Source: JBPBPI01 sp050954885 (GTDB lineage Bacteria; Pseudomonadota; Alphaproteobacteria; Caedimonadales; Caedimonadaceae). Taken from it: a DNA stretch of 11,240 nt. The stretch's first letter is position 1. Each line of letters begins with the position of its first letter. The stretch covers positions 1-11,240 of the forward strand of contig JBPBPI010000072.1 in assembly GCA_050954885.1 (NCBI GenBank). Reading direction: 5' to 3'. Positions 1 to 8,292 of the stretch are shown in pieces. A model generated the notes under the pieces. It worked only from the letters and a program-made list of their open reading frames with translations, was not told the origin of the DNA and made no database searches. The position numbers and the translations under genes are program-made.

Positions 1-735
1 TAGTGAAACGGCGGCAGAGCGTTGCTGAGGAGGAGTCCGAGCGGATGTGAAGCGGTTCGCTAGGAGTGGAAAAGCGACCGGCAAACGGAGCCAAGACGAA
101 CGCAGAAACGAGCCCAGGACGGACACAGCAAAGAGGGCAGCCAGCAAAATCTGGGCAGGCAAAAAGTGGAGGAAAGGAAAGAGGGTTTGCAAGGGAAGAA
201 AAGAACCCTATATACCCTCCTACCGAGCTAGTCCGGATTAGGACGACTCCGCCCTGCTGGCGCGCAACACAGCTGCGAAACGGAGGTGATCACTCACCTC
301 CCCGAAGTGAGCGAGATATTGGTGCTGTGTAGGCCAAATTCTGCTTCACTTCTAAGTGAGGGAAATTTTCTTGGCACGGCGTCGAAACTGCGGGGAAGCG
401 ACGCCGAGCCGGAAGCACAATACATCGATTAGTGCTGCGACTACGCAGCACCAACGCGACGGAGACGAATCGCGTGAGCTGCGGACAGCTCGCGTAGAGG
501 AGGAGGCAATTGTAAAGGCAAGAGGTCTTCCCCTTTGGGTTCGTACCGATGCCGAGACGGAGTGTGCGCACAGGCCAAGCGTAGGCGAGACGGGTGCGCA
601 CAGTATACGAAGGGAAATCTCTTCTGGATTGAACTCGGTATCGAATAGTTTTACCTACGAACTGACAGTGTTCGGAGCGTTCTATACGTTACTACATACC
701 TACCCTATTACATTCGTAATATTCATTCCTTACTA
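1..735. other. Purine-rich, hairpin-rich segment; possible LTR/retroelement remnant
   Basis: No convincing gene is seen here. The overlapping short frames on both strands are compositionally biased (Arg, Lys, Glu, Ser) and none resembles a known domain. The + strand is strongly purine-rich up to about 205, where a TATA-like CTATATAC occurs (209-216). A run of perfect small hairpins follows (282-491), then a tandem pair of GTGCGCACAG (564-573 and 594-603, exactly 30 bp apart). Composition becomes pyrimidine- and AT-rich from about 620 and passes into a RIP-exhausted block at 726. A TATA-bearing, structured segment next to RIP-damaged DNA fits a solo or truncated LTR of a fungal retrotransposon, but no primer-binding site, terminal TG/CA pair, second LTR or reverse transcriptase is visible. 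The class is inference and the ends are not defined. Confidence 0.35.
282..491. repeat. Cluster of five perfect short inverted repeats (hairpins)
   Basis: Five perfect inverted repeats lie within 210 bp: GGAGGTGA/TCACCTCC (282-289 and 294-301, loop TCAC); TCACTT/AAGTGA (346-351 and 354-359); GGCGTCG/CGACGCC (378-384 and 399-405, 14-nt loop); GTGCTGCG/CGCAGCAC (432-439 and 444-451, loop ACTA); GAGCTG/CAGCTC (476-481 and 486-491, loop CGGA). Three of them have four-nucleotide loops and stems of 6-8 bp. The arms are seen directly. Folding as RNA, for example in a retroelement leader, or as extruded DNA is inference. Confidence 0.6.
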
Positions 736-1021
736 AATAATATAAATAGGGTCCTATAATAATAAGATTATAATATATAAGTACTAATAGTAAGAAGGTA
801 TTTTTAGAAGCTTAGAGAACTATCTTATAAGACTAAGCGAGTTTAAACGAGAAGACTATTAAGTATACTAAGTGCTTTAAGAATTAGATAGTATATCTAG
901 AACTATAGCTACTACTTCTAGAAGGTAGAATAACTTAATTCTATCCTTAATAGGCTATACTATAATACTAAGACTACTCTTATATTAATTATATTAATTA
1001 TATTAAGGATTTTAATAAAAT
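726..1021. other. RIP-exhausted AT-rich relic without a single CpA
   Basis: About 296 bp very rich in A and T, dense in TpA, with no CpA dinucleotide and only one TpG (873-874). RIP in Pezizomycotina converts CpA to TpA on either strand, so near-total loss of CpA and TpG together with TpA enrichment is its endpoint. No reading frame survives. The original sequence could be the interior of the retroelement suspected on the left, or the missing 5' part of the permease on the right; the sequence does not decide. Confidence 0.7.
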
Positions 1022-1084
1022 CAGTATAAATACATTGCAATCAGAGCTCTTATATCGAAATGTATTTTATTAATAGTACTACTA

Positions 1085-1662
1085 GTCGACTCGTTGGATT
1101 CCCTAGCTTTTCCCATAATCGCTCTTCTTATCATCATTCTGACCTTTTATCTCGCGTCCATCACTATGTTGACTGTCTGGAGTCGAGTTCGGTGGTCACT
1201 TGCGCGAGGAGACGGCGTACGTTCTCGAACTGGATGAGTCGCATAAAAGGAGAATCTCGACTTCCATTCAACGCAGTCGTATTCGCAGTCATCCCTTGCA
1301 CATTGATCGGTCTTCTGGAGCTTGACTCCGCGACGGCATTGAATGCGATTTTGGGTTCTGCCATTCTATACGTGTTCGTTTCGTAAGCGATCCTCATCAC
1401 CTGCTCACTGCACACCAAGTGACAAGCATTCGCTGCCAAGCACTACTTCGACCTGGGCAAAGCTGGCACTGTCCTCAACGTCATCTCCGTGGCGTAGGTA
1501 TGCTTCACTTTCGTGTGGCTATGCTCCCCATTGTACGTTCCTATCACACTTGCTACGATAAACTAGGCGGTAGTTGTGTTCTTTGGTATCCTTGTCTTGA
1601 GTGCCGTTAACTGGTTCGCTCATTCCAAGCGAACGTACCAGCCGCCTGTCGCGATTTATTGA
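1085..1662 (+). pseudogene. APC-superfamily amino-acid permease, 5'-truncated pseudogene
   Basis: About 190 codons of a fungal amino-acid/choline/GABA-type permease can be read across two frames. In frame 2 (1085 to about 1216) there is a membrane segment (FPIIALLIIILTFYL) followed by SRVRWSLARGDGV, matching the family's usual SR.TW..ARDGG..FS loop. A one-base shift near 1214-1222 moves the reading to frame 1, which continues FSNWMSRI, then NAVVFAVIPCTLIGLLELDS and TALNAILGSAILY, typical of the following transmembrane segments. The frame runs on through in-frame TAA (1384), TGA (1420), TAG (1495) and TAG (1564), past FFGILVLSAVNWFAHSKRTY, and ends at TGA 1660. Several of the stops fit single C-to-T or G-to-A changes (CGA to TGA, TGG to TAG). 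Family members are about 500 residues, so roughly the first 300 are missing, which coincides with the RIP-exhausted block upstream. It cannot encode a transporter. Confidence 0.78.
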
Positions 1663-1914
1663 CAGGCATCCTGTCTTGCTCGTCCAAGTAGAGTGTAACT
1701 CGATAAGTAGATTGTAACTGGATTCGCACTGTCGGCGTAGCGAGATCAGTCCCATAGCATAACGGCCATGCATAAATTCCTAATCGGGCTTCGGATAAAA
1801 TCCTACCCGTTGACGCGTCAAAATCTTTGATAAAAATCTTCCTGTCTTCGACTTCTTACACGGCACACTGCGTGACTGGTTGTTCATCATTATCAGATAT
1901 AAATCAACATCAAC
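1663..1914 (+). promoter_or_regulatory. Presumed esterase 5' region with a perfect TTGACGCGTCAA palindrome
   Basis: No gene is seen. The segment separates the permease relic from the esterase start. A perfect 12-bp palindrome TTGACGCGTCAA lies at 1810-1821, 94 bp upstream of the esterase ATG; its core ACGCGT equals the MluI cell-cycle box core, and palindromes of this kind are common binding sites for dimeric regulators. GATA motifs occur nearby (GATAAAATCC from about 1794 and GATAAAAATC in the 1830s). A TATAAAT lies so close to the ATG (about 20 bp) that it is unlikely to be the TATA box. Two imperfect copies of AGTAGANTGTAACT lie at 1687-1700 and 1706-1719. Regulatory function is inference. 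Confidence 0.35.
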
Positions 1915-2799
1915 ATGGGTCTCTTTACCTACCTTCGGCTCAAATTCGCTGTCGTCCTAGTTAGGTTGCTAATAAAATTCACGCTCGGCTTTCCTCAAGG
2001 CAGCCCAAATAGCGTGCTTCAGATACCTTCACGAAATCCAGGTCGATCGATCAAAGTCAACGTCTACAAATCTACAAAGAGCACCCAGTCAAGCCCAGTA
2101 CTGCTCAATCTCCACGGCAGCGGCTTCATCCTGCCAGGCCATGGAAGCGATGACGAATTCTGCGCTCGTGTCGCACGGGAAACAGATTATACAGTCCTGG
2201 ACATGCGATACCGTCTTGCTCCCGAAAATCCTTTCCCGGCGGCATTGAATGATGTACAGGACGCGGTCAATTGGGTGTTAAAGCAGCCAGACGAATTCAA
2301 TTCAGACCGGTTCGCTATTTCTGGATTTAGTGCAGGCGGTAATCTCGCACTCGCTGCGGCGGGCGGCATTTTCCGCAAGGATACGTTCCGCTCAATCCTC
2401 GCCTTCTATCCATCCACGAACAAATCGATCGACCCTGCCGACAGGAAAACACCAGACACGTCAGGCAAAGCTAGTCCGGTATTTCTATCAAGGTTGTTTG
2501 ATGAATGCTATATCCCGCCAACGGTCGACAAGAAGAACCCGCTCGTATCTCCATCTTTTGCGCAAGCAGACGCGTTCCCAAAGAATGTACTGTTCATCAC
2601 TGCGGCGTGTGACAATCTCTGTCTTGAAGCAGAAGCTCTTGCCGCAAGGATCGAGAGCGCGGATGGAAACCGAAATGTCGTGAGGCGGAGAATGGAAAAG
2701 TGTGGTCATGCTTGGGACAAGACGGCAAAGCCTAGGACCGCCCAGGAAAAGGCCAAGGATGAAGCTTACTCATTAGGGATTGACATGTTGCGCGAGTGA
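1915..2799 (+). CDS. Alpha/beta-hydrolase fold esterase, hormone-sensitive-lipase (HSL) family
   Basis: A 294-residue single-exon protein that should hydrolyse carboxylic esters. The HSL hallmarks are in order: the oxyanion-hole motif LLNLHGSG (HGSG at 67-70, a variant of HGGG); YRLAPENPFPAAL (99-111), the conserved strand and loop of this family; the nucleophile elbow GFSAGG (137-142) with Ser139; an acid candidate Asp233 in AACDNLCLEAE; and His265 in CGHAWD. The catalytic triad is therefore complete and the length is normal. Residues 8-26 are hydrophobic with interspersed basic residues and could be a signal anchor or membrane-association helix rather than a clean signal peptide. The ATG has a favourable context (A at -3, G at +4). 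CpA/TpG and CpG frequencies look ordinary, unlike the flanking blocks, so this is probably a host gene under selection. The substrate cannot be inferred; secondary-metabolite, xenobiotic and lipid esters are all possible in this family. The neighbouring permease relic gives no firm pathway. Confidence 0.92.
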   Translation: MGLFTYLRLKFAVVLVRLLIKFTLGFPQGSPNSVLQIPSRNPGRSIKVNVYKSTKSTQSSPVLLNLHGSGFILPGHGSDDEFCARVARETDYTVLDMRYRLAPENPFPAALNDVQDAVNWVLKQPDEFNSDRFAISGFSAGGNLALAAAGGIFRKDTFRSILAFYPSTNKSIDPADRKTPDTSGKASPVFLSRLFDECYIPPTVDKKNPLVSPSFAQADAFPKNVLFITAACDNLCLEAEALAARIESADGNRNVVRRRMEKCGHAWDKTAKPRTAQEKAKDEAYSLGIDMLRE

Positions 2800-2841
2800 T
2801 TCACTGTTTTTTTTACATATACTATAGAATCTCTAACAATA

Positions 2842-2865
2842 ATGATTGATTGATTGATTGATTGA
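2842..2865. repeat. (TGAT)n tetranucleotide microsatellite
   Basis: About six tandem TGAT/ATTG units some 45 bp downstream of the esterase stop, in the presumed 3' untranslated region. A run of eight T lies between the stop and the repeat. Confidence 0.9.
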
Positions 2866-3472
2866 CTCCATAGAGCTATTCACGGTCTTATCGTCTATAT
2901 AAGCTATCCAAAACGCTACCTCTCTTTCCTATACTCTAACTATTATTCCCCGATGATTTGGAGTCCAAATCCAAAATTTTGTATGGGAAATCCGAGGTCT
3001 TGGCGGACTTTCAAAGTCCAAGGCAGGAAATCTTCAAAGTCCAAGGCATTGACCATTCCTTATGAAACTCGTATTTTTCTTATATATTATTTATCATAAG
3101 CCTAAGATGAACAAATCCTCTAAAGCAGAAGTCATATACATATGTTTTACGAGGTCTAGCTACCTTCCCTCCATAGGGTACTGCGGACCCAGTTCGGACA
3201 AATGTTTCTCCACCTCCGAGGCCTCGAGTCGCTCCTGTCTTGGCAATTCCACTCGGTGCAGTACATGCGTAAGTTGTTAGCCGACAATAACATCAGTAAC
3301 TAGTAGGTCGATATTAAAATGGACATCTTTACTATCTTTCCCGAGTGGCGAGTCCTCTTCTGCTCGTCTTGCGCCTTCTGCATCCGTCCGCATGCAACCC
3401 TCTACCACCTAACACACTTCGACGAAGACGATATACCATTACTAGGGAAAGGGTTAGAGTTGGGCTTCAGGC
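2866..3472. other. Intergenic stretch without a supported gene; palindromes and a 16-bp direct repeat
   Basis: Seen directly are an interrupted palindrome TTTGGAGTCCAAA (2957-2969), a palindrome GGACTTTCAAAGTCC (3005-3019), and a direct repeat TTCAAAGTCCAAGGCA at 3010-3025 and 3033-3048. The shared AAAGTCC/GGACTTT core recurs through 2957-3048, as at the ends of small DNA transposons, but no matching second end was found. An open frame at 3062-3280 would give a 72-residue, Cys-rich protein with a weakly hydrophobic start. Other frames on both strands are also partly open there, so it is not called as a gene. A frame from ATG 3319 runs into the minisatellite and is probably fortuitous. Confidence 0.5.
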
Positions 3473-3725
3473 TTCACAACGCACAGACCGGGCTTCACGC
3501 TCAAGGCTTCACAACGCACAGACCGGGCTTCACTCTCAAGGCTTCAGGCTTCACAACGCACAGGCCGGGCTTCACTCTTAAGGCTTCAGGCTTCACAACG
3601 CATAGGCCGGGCTTCACGCTCAAGGCTTCAGGCTTCACAACGCACAGGCCGGGCTTCACGCTCAAGGCTTCACTGCTCAAGGCTTCACAACGCACAGACC
3701 GGGCTTCACTCTCAAGGCTTCAGGC
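3473..3725. repeat. Minisatellite of six 35/42-bp units
   Basis: Six units begin at 3473, 3508, 3550, 3592, 3634 and 3684, each starting TTCACAACGCAC and continuing RCCGGGCTTCAC. The units are 35 bp, or 42 bp when an extra TTCAGGC heptamer is present; the fifth carries a 15-bp insertion instead. The lengths are multiples of seven, and the unit itself reads as degenerate heptamers (TTCACGC, TCAAGGC, TTCAGGC). Because 42 is also a multiple of three and the unit lacks stops, frames on both strands stay open; one reads GFTTHRPGFTLKAS repeatedly. I regard that as a by-product. It ends 180 bp before the large gene's ATG and could be a subterminal or promoter-proximal repeat of that element. Confidence 0.9.
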
Positions 3726-3905
3726 TTCTCAAACAGTAAACTCTTTCTTACGCTAAGACCTACTAATTACGTAAACCCTACCTCGGTTCGACATATGTGT
3801 CATTTATCCCTATCATCTTCCTTAGTCTAAACTCTATAACGACTATACTTATACCTAGACTTCTTCTAGTATATCCCTCTCGATAATAGGCAAACAAACC
3901 TTACT

Positions 3906-6900
3906 ATGCAACAAGAACAACGTACTACAGAACAGCGAGCAGCACGTGCTAAAGCGCAGCGCGAACGTCGCGCAAGACAGAAACAGCAAGCGGACCAAGA
4001 AGAGGACCGTGATAATATCGTAAACAGAGGTTCTATTGATAGAACTCAGGACCCTCTTGAAAATAGCAGGATCTTCACAACCCAAAATGTAACAACTACT
4101 GCTACAGCAACAGGCCTTACTACTACAAGTCGTAGTACTACAGGTCCTACGCCTAGTGTTCTCGATCCCGCTCTTTGTATTCAGCATGTGCCCTCTTCCC
4201 AACGGGGAACACCGTCTCCTATACGCTCAAATATCCCTATACCTTCTAGTAGACCTCCCTCCACGTCCGCTACACCGTCCCGTATACCTCGTCTTGAGAA
4301 TGTACTGGATATACGTCCTCGTACCCGTAAGATATAGCCCTATAAGCATGATTCCTATTTCTAACCCTATATTAGCAGCTACGTCATCTCCAAATCAAAG
4401 AGTCGCTACCCAGAGGTCTCAAAGCCTAACACCCCGTCGAAGCGCCTTAGCAAATCCGTTTCCTGATATTACTAAATCTTACGCCTCTACCCGACATCCC
4501 CGACCTACCGGACCTACTGGACCTACTAGGCCTATCGGACAAAGTGAACCTACCTCAAAAGCGCGTATACCCAAACCTACAAATACGCAAGGACAAGGTC
4601 CCTCTATGAATCAAATAAGGATAAAAAGAGCAGGACCGCAACGATCAAATATATCTCAACGCCCTACTGATCAGGAAGATATACGACGCTCCTCTCAACC
4701 TCAAAGTACGCCTTTATTAAGTAGAGGTACTCCGCAGACACCTAGGAACTCTAGGGATAGGCACCAGAGTACAATAAGGGAATTCTTCTCAGTGGTCCCA
4801 CGTACGAGTCTACTTCTGTCAATAGAGGCAGAAACATACCCGAGAGCCACGCATCAAGAAACGACTCCACTAGGTCCAGAGACCCGACAAGAAATACAGC
4901 TTTTACATTCTATTCCGAACGACGTACCCCCAAGCTATAGCGATAGTCAAAGATCATGTACGCCTGGTTTCCAAGATACTACGCATATAGAGACGACTTT
5001 GACACTTCGAGATGAGGACGATATCTCTCCTTCTAGTAGCGACGCATCATCTACTAGTATTTTCCGACTCGGAGTAGAAGATCTTAGCTCAGGATCGAGC
5101 CAGGATACAGATGATTCTACCTACCATAATCATACGGATTATATAGGTACGCCTAGCATCGGGAACATTATTATACAAAGTCTTCGACCTAACGGTTGCA
5201 AGTGCCAGGATAGGGAATCCTACCGTCCCTCTTCAAAACGAAGGGAAGGTAGTTCGCTATCTATCCTTACCGATTCCTGGAAGAATATCTATAAGATACC
5301 CGATATATTAGGGTATATCCGTTCGAAAAGAACATTACCAATCTATTCCCCTATAGAAGTTCATAGTAGAGACTGGCGCGCTATCCTAGCAGGTATCGGT
5401 AATAATACTAACGAGAGGAGGGGGTTGTTATCTTCTAACGAGAGTATCGAACCTACGGCTTTCCAACTATCACTTGAAAGTTCCTGCCTACTAAATAGTA
5501 GAGCAACGCGACCTTTACGAATTATACGGGAATGGGATGTCAATGCGCTTTTACTCCCCGTAAGGTCTCTCTCGGCGTTTAAAGGCGGGTTTTCCTTCTC
5601 ATACTATCCACGTTTTTCGAAAACAATCATACAGGATTGGCATACTCCTATCGGACACTCCCGAATACACCCTACAAGGTGTAAGCATCTTTTTCTAGGT
5701 CACGGTCTAGAGAATTCCGAGTTCTCAACTTATATTTTCTTCCCAAATCTCCCTATAAGTAATATACCGATTAATAGGACGAAAGGAACTATAAAAGATA
5801 ATATAAAAAAGGCCCGTTGCTACCTTACCGATCAGGACCAGCGCTACTGGATCGATGAAATCGTAATACCGTCTCTTAAGGAAGTCTACCCGGAACATAT
5901 ACTACAACATCACCCGAGGTCCTTTTACGAGGCTGCCGCACGTGCTCGCGCGCGTCAGAAAGAGACTATAACGATATCTGAACGAGATGTCTCTTCTCTT
6001 ACCTATTTACTACCGGATAATATGCCTATATCGACCGAGGATCAGGATGACTCTCTCTTAAGTGAAGATGACGAGGATCTCGAGAGAAGCTCGCTTGATG
6101 TACTCTGGCGTAAGATAAAGCGACGTTTGAGTAAGAATCCCCTATGGAGTAAGGCTGAACTCGTTACTGTATCCTATAACTGTAAGATACAGTTTAAGGA
6201 CCAATCGTTTGTAACAATGCAGGAAAAGGTTAAAGAGTACCTTGAACGAGTATTTAGATGTACGGCAATCGACTATACATACGCATTTGTCGATATAGCA
6301 TATGAGGATATTGCCACCTTCAAGGATGGGCCTACCGCGCCGGTTGTACTCTTGCGCCGGACGGAATGTAATAACTCGGATATTGACGCTCTCGGACTAA
6401 AATCTCAAGCGCAATATTTCAATTGGCAAACAATATCTGACGCCTCATCCGTACGAGCAACACCGACAAAAACTTCCTTCCTCCGTAAGGGTGGCCTTGC
6501 TTATATGCAGTCATATAACGTAATAAAGGATATGTTCGCGAGTACAGACCGGTCGACTGGTCCTATGTTTAGCGAACCGGCATACCGGAATCTCGCCTAC
6601 TCAAAGGCTACGCTAGTCGATTTCGCCAGGATCAATAAGACGAGCAACGCTCAAAAACCCCATACCTTACGAAAACGTACAATGAAATTCTTTAAGGAGT
6701 TACTCCTACGCATTGATAAGATACTTGAATCTAATATTAGAAGCGAGACCGGTTTCTCGACTCGACAGGAGTATAGAATATCCTTCGATCTTTTTATGGA
6801 ACTTTCAATACCTCAAGATCAGCCTACTCTACCTACCGAATCACATTGGCCTTTTTACGCCTTACTCAAATCCGATACGCTAGAGTTCCTCCGATGGGAT

Positions 6901-8292
6901 ATTAACCGTCGACTCTTCGCTACTTTATGCGTTCTCTCTAGCGTCTCCTGGAATGATAGGGAGGGTAGAAGTAGAGAAGCCCTAAATGACGCCTTAGCTT
7001 GGGAGGCTATGCTCAATGTACTTCTTTCTTGGCTCGAGTTATCGATTAATAGTGGTTGCGTCTCGCTCCTTTCACGACTCGCGTCTAATCGCTATACCCG
7101 AAAGCCGCCGACCCGAGCAAAGGATAGAGGAGTAGATTCCCGGAAGCGTATACAATTATGGTCGAGTGACCAGGTACGCAAAAGGAGATTAGGTCAACTC
7201 ACGGATAAAGAACAGGAAGGAAGTCCAGTTGATACGGAGTGGCTATCACGTCGAGGACTCAATTTTCTCCAATCAATGAATGATTCTAATATCGCCTGGT
7301 TACCGGACTATATGTTTGACTGGAATATCCTACGATTCCGACCAGCTATTCTATTAGAGACAGCATTCGCATCGCCGACCTATCATCAGACGTTTAAAAA
7401 CGAGCAAAACTTTACAAGAGAGGAGGTATTCCGTGATTTCGTTCAAGAGCAAATCAATACTACCTTACAAAAGAAAGAGCATAGTTTCGATAAAGTATCA
7501 GGGGCGTTAATACTCTTCGATCTGAAGCTACTCTTCGCTACTTTGTATCAGTTAGTCCTCTTCCGATACTCGAACTGGATACTCCTACGGTTAGTAGCGG
7601 GGAACCATCTCCCTCAAATAAAGACGTCGGTAATAACGAAAGAGGAAGCAAGCGGGTACTTTGGCCTTAGCTACGGACTTATTAAGCGCGCATCAGGGTA
7701 TAACCCTCTTATATCGCTTAGCAGAGCAGGCGGTGGAAAGGCGGCACGTGGTGGATTCTCCGACTTCCCAAACGATTGGCGTACGCGGATACAACTTCTC
7801 TTCGACTGGGATGATGGATTCCGCCGTGTAAACTGGGAAACCCACCCTCACCGGCTATGGGCGAGGTTCTGCTACGACCGTATTCGTGCTAATATTGGCG
7901 TACCCGAGGCCGAAGCCTGGCGTCAAGGAATCGGTTTATACGGTACGCCCTGGCTTACCGTCCTCCCCCGATATGAAGCAGATAAACCTTTCCAGCTGGC
8001 AAAAATACCGAAGGGCATTTCAGAAAAGACACGGCTAGCTAGGCTTGAAAATCCGCAGCTAAATTGGCAAGCTACGATGCCCATAAACTGGGAGGAAGTA
8101 CTCGCAAAGCGTTTGAAGGGTAGGAAATATACTCCACTTAACTGGAAGCTACTCGAACAAGGAGACGGTATAAGAGGTTCACTCTTATTACCTCAGATTT
8201 ATTTAGCGCACCTGGAGATAGTGAACGGAAGACGCTTCGACCTTATTGATAAGGTTATGGGCATACTAGAGGACAACATGACGGATATATAG
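3906..8292 (+). CDS. Large two-exon gene, 1445-residue protein of unknown function
   Basis: Exon 1 (3906-4326) and exon 2 (4376-8292) join across a 49-nt intron, which links two otherwise overlapping frames. I do not recognise the family and see no polymerase, nuclease, helicase or recombinase signature. The N-terminus (about 1-37) is a basic Gln/Glu/Arg stretch (RAARAKAQRERRARQKQQ) that could be a nuclear-localisation or coiled-coil segment. Residues about 40-400 are disordered and rich in Ser, Thr, Pro, Arg and Gln, with PTGPTGPTRP near 184 and a canonical PCNA-interacting pattern QSTIREFF at 271-278. From about 440 the sequence looks globular and Trp-rich, with HLFLGHGLENSEFSTYIFF (about 578-596), YWIDEIVIPSLKEVYPEH (about 631-648), QHHPRSFYEAAARARARQ (about 651-668) and an acidic stretch at about 695-710. 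The ATG has A at -3. CpA/TpG are depleted as after RIP, yet the frame is open for 1445 codons, implying coding constraint. The size, unusual composition and repeat-rich setting suggest a mobile-element gene, but that is inference. Confidence 0.72.
4327..4375 (+). other. Spliceosomal intron (49 nt) in the large gene
   Basis: Donor GTAAGA at 4327, branch-site CTAAC at 4361-4365, acceptor TTAG ending at 4375. The intron contains the in-frame TAG (4335-4337) that ends the upstream frame. Removing 49 nt moves the reading from the 3906 frame exactly into the frame that stays open to 8289, giving the junction RPRT-P-ATSSPNQ. A CAG acceptor at 4378 (52 nt) keeps the same frame and is the main alternative. 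A single-base insertion in an intronless gene would also explain the shift, but the three matching splice signals make splicing much more likely. Confidence 0.8.

Noticed and set aside
47..736. Short frames (47-241, 66-332, 356-736 and the antisense 290-601)
   Set aside because: Biased composition, mutual overlap and crossing of perfect hairpins make them chance frames.
3062..3280. 72-codon Cys-rich frame with a hydrophobic start, like a small secreted effector
   Set aside because: The hydrophobic start is short and followed by Lys-rich sequence, the Cys pattern is irregular, and other frames on both strands are also open over 3160-3250. Nothing selects this frame.
3473..3725. CRISPR-like array
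   Set aside because: The units are contiguous tandem repeats without unique spacers, and the organism is a eukaryote.
3319..3756. 145-codon frame running through the minisatellite
   Set aside because: Most of it is repeat translation, which is open only because the unit lacks stops and is a multiple of three; neither a promoter nor protein-like sequence precedes it.
4156..4375. ATG 4156 as the start of the large protein
   Set aside because: The first 70 residues in that frame are unlike the rest, while the 3906 frame has matching composition and the 49-nt intron joins the two frames exactly.
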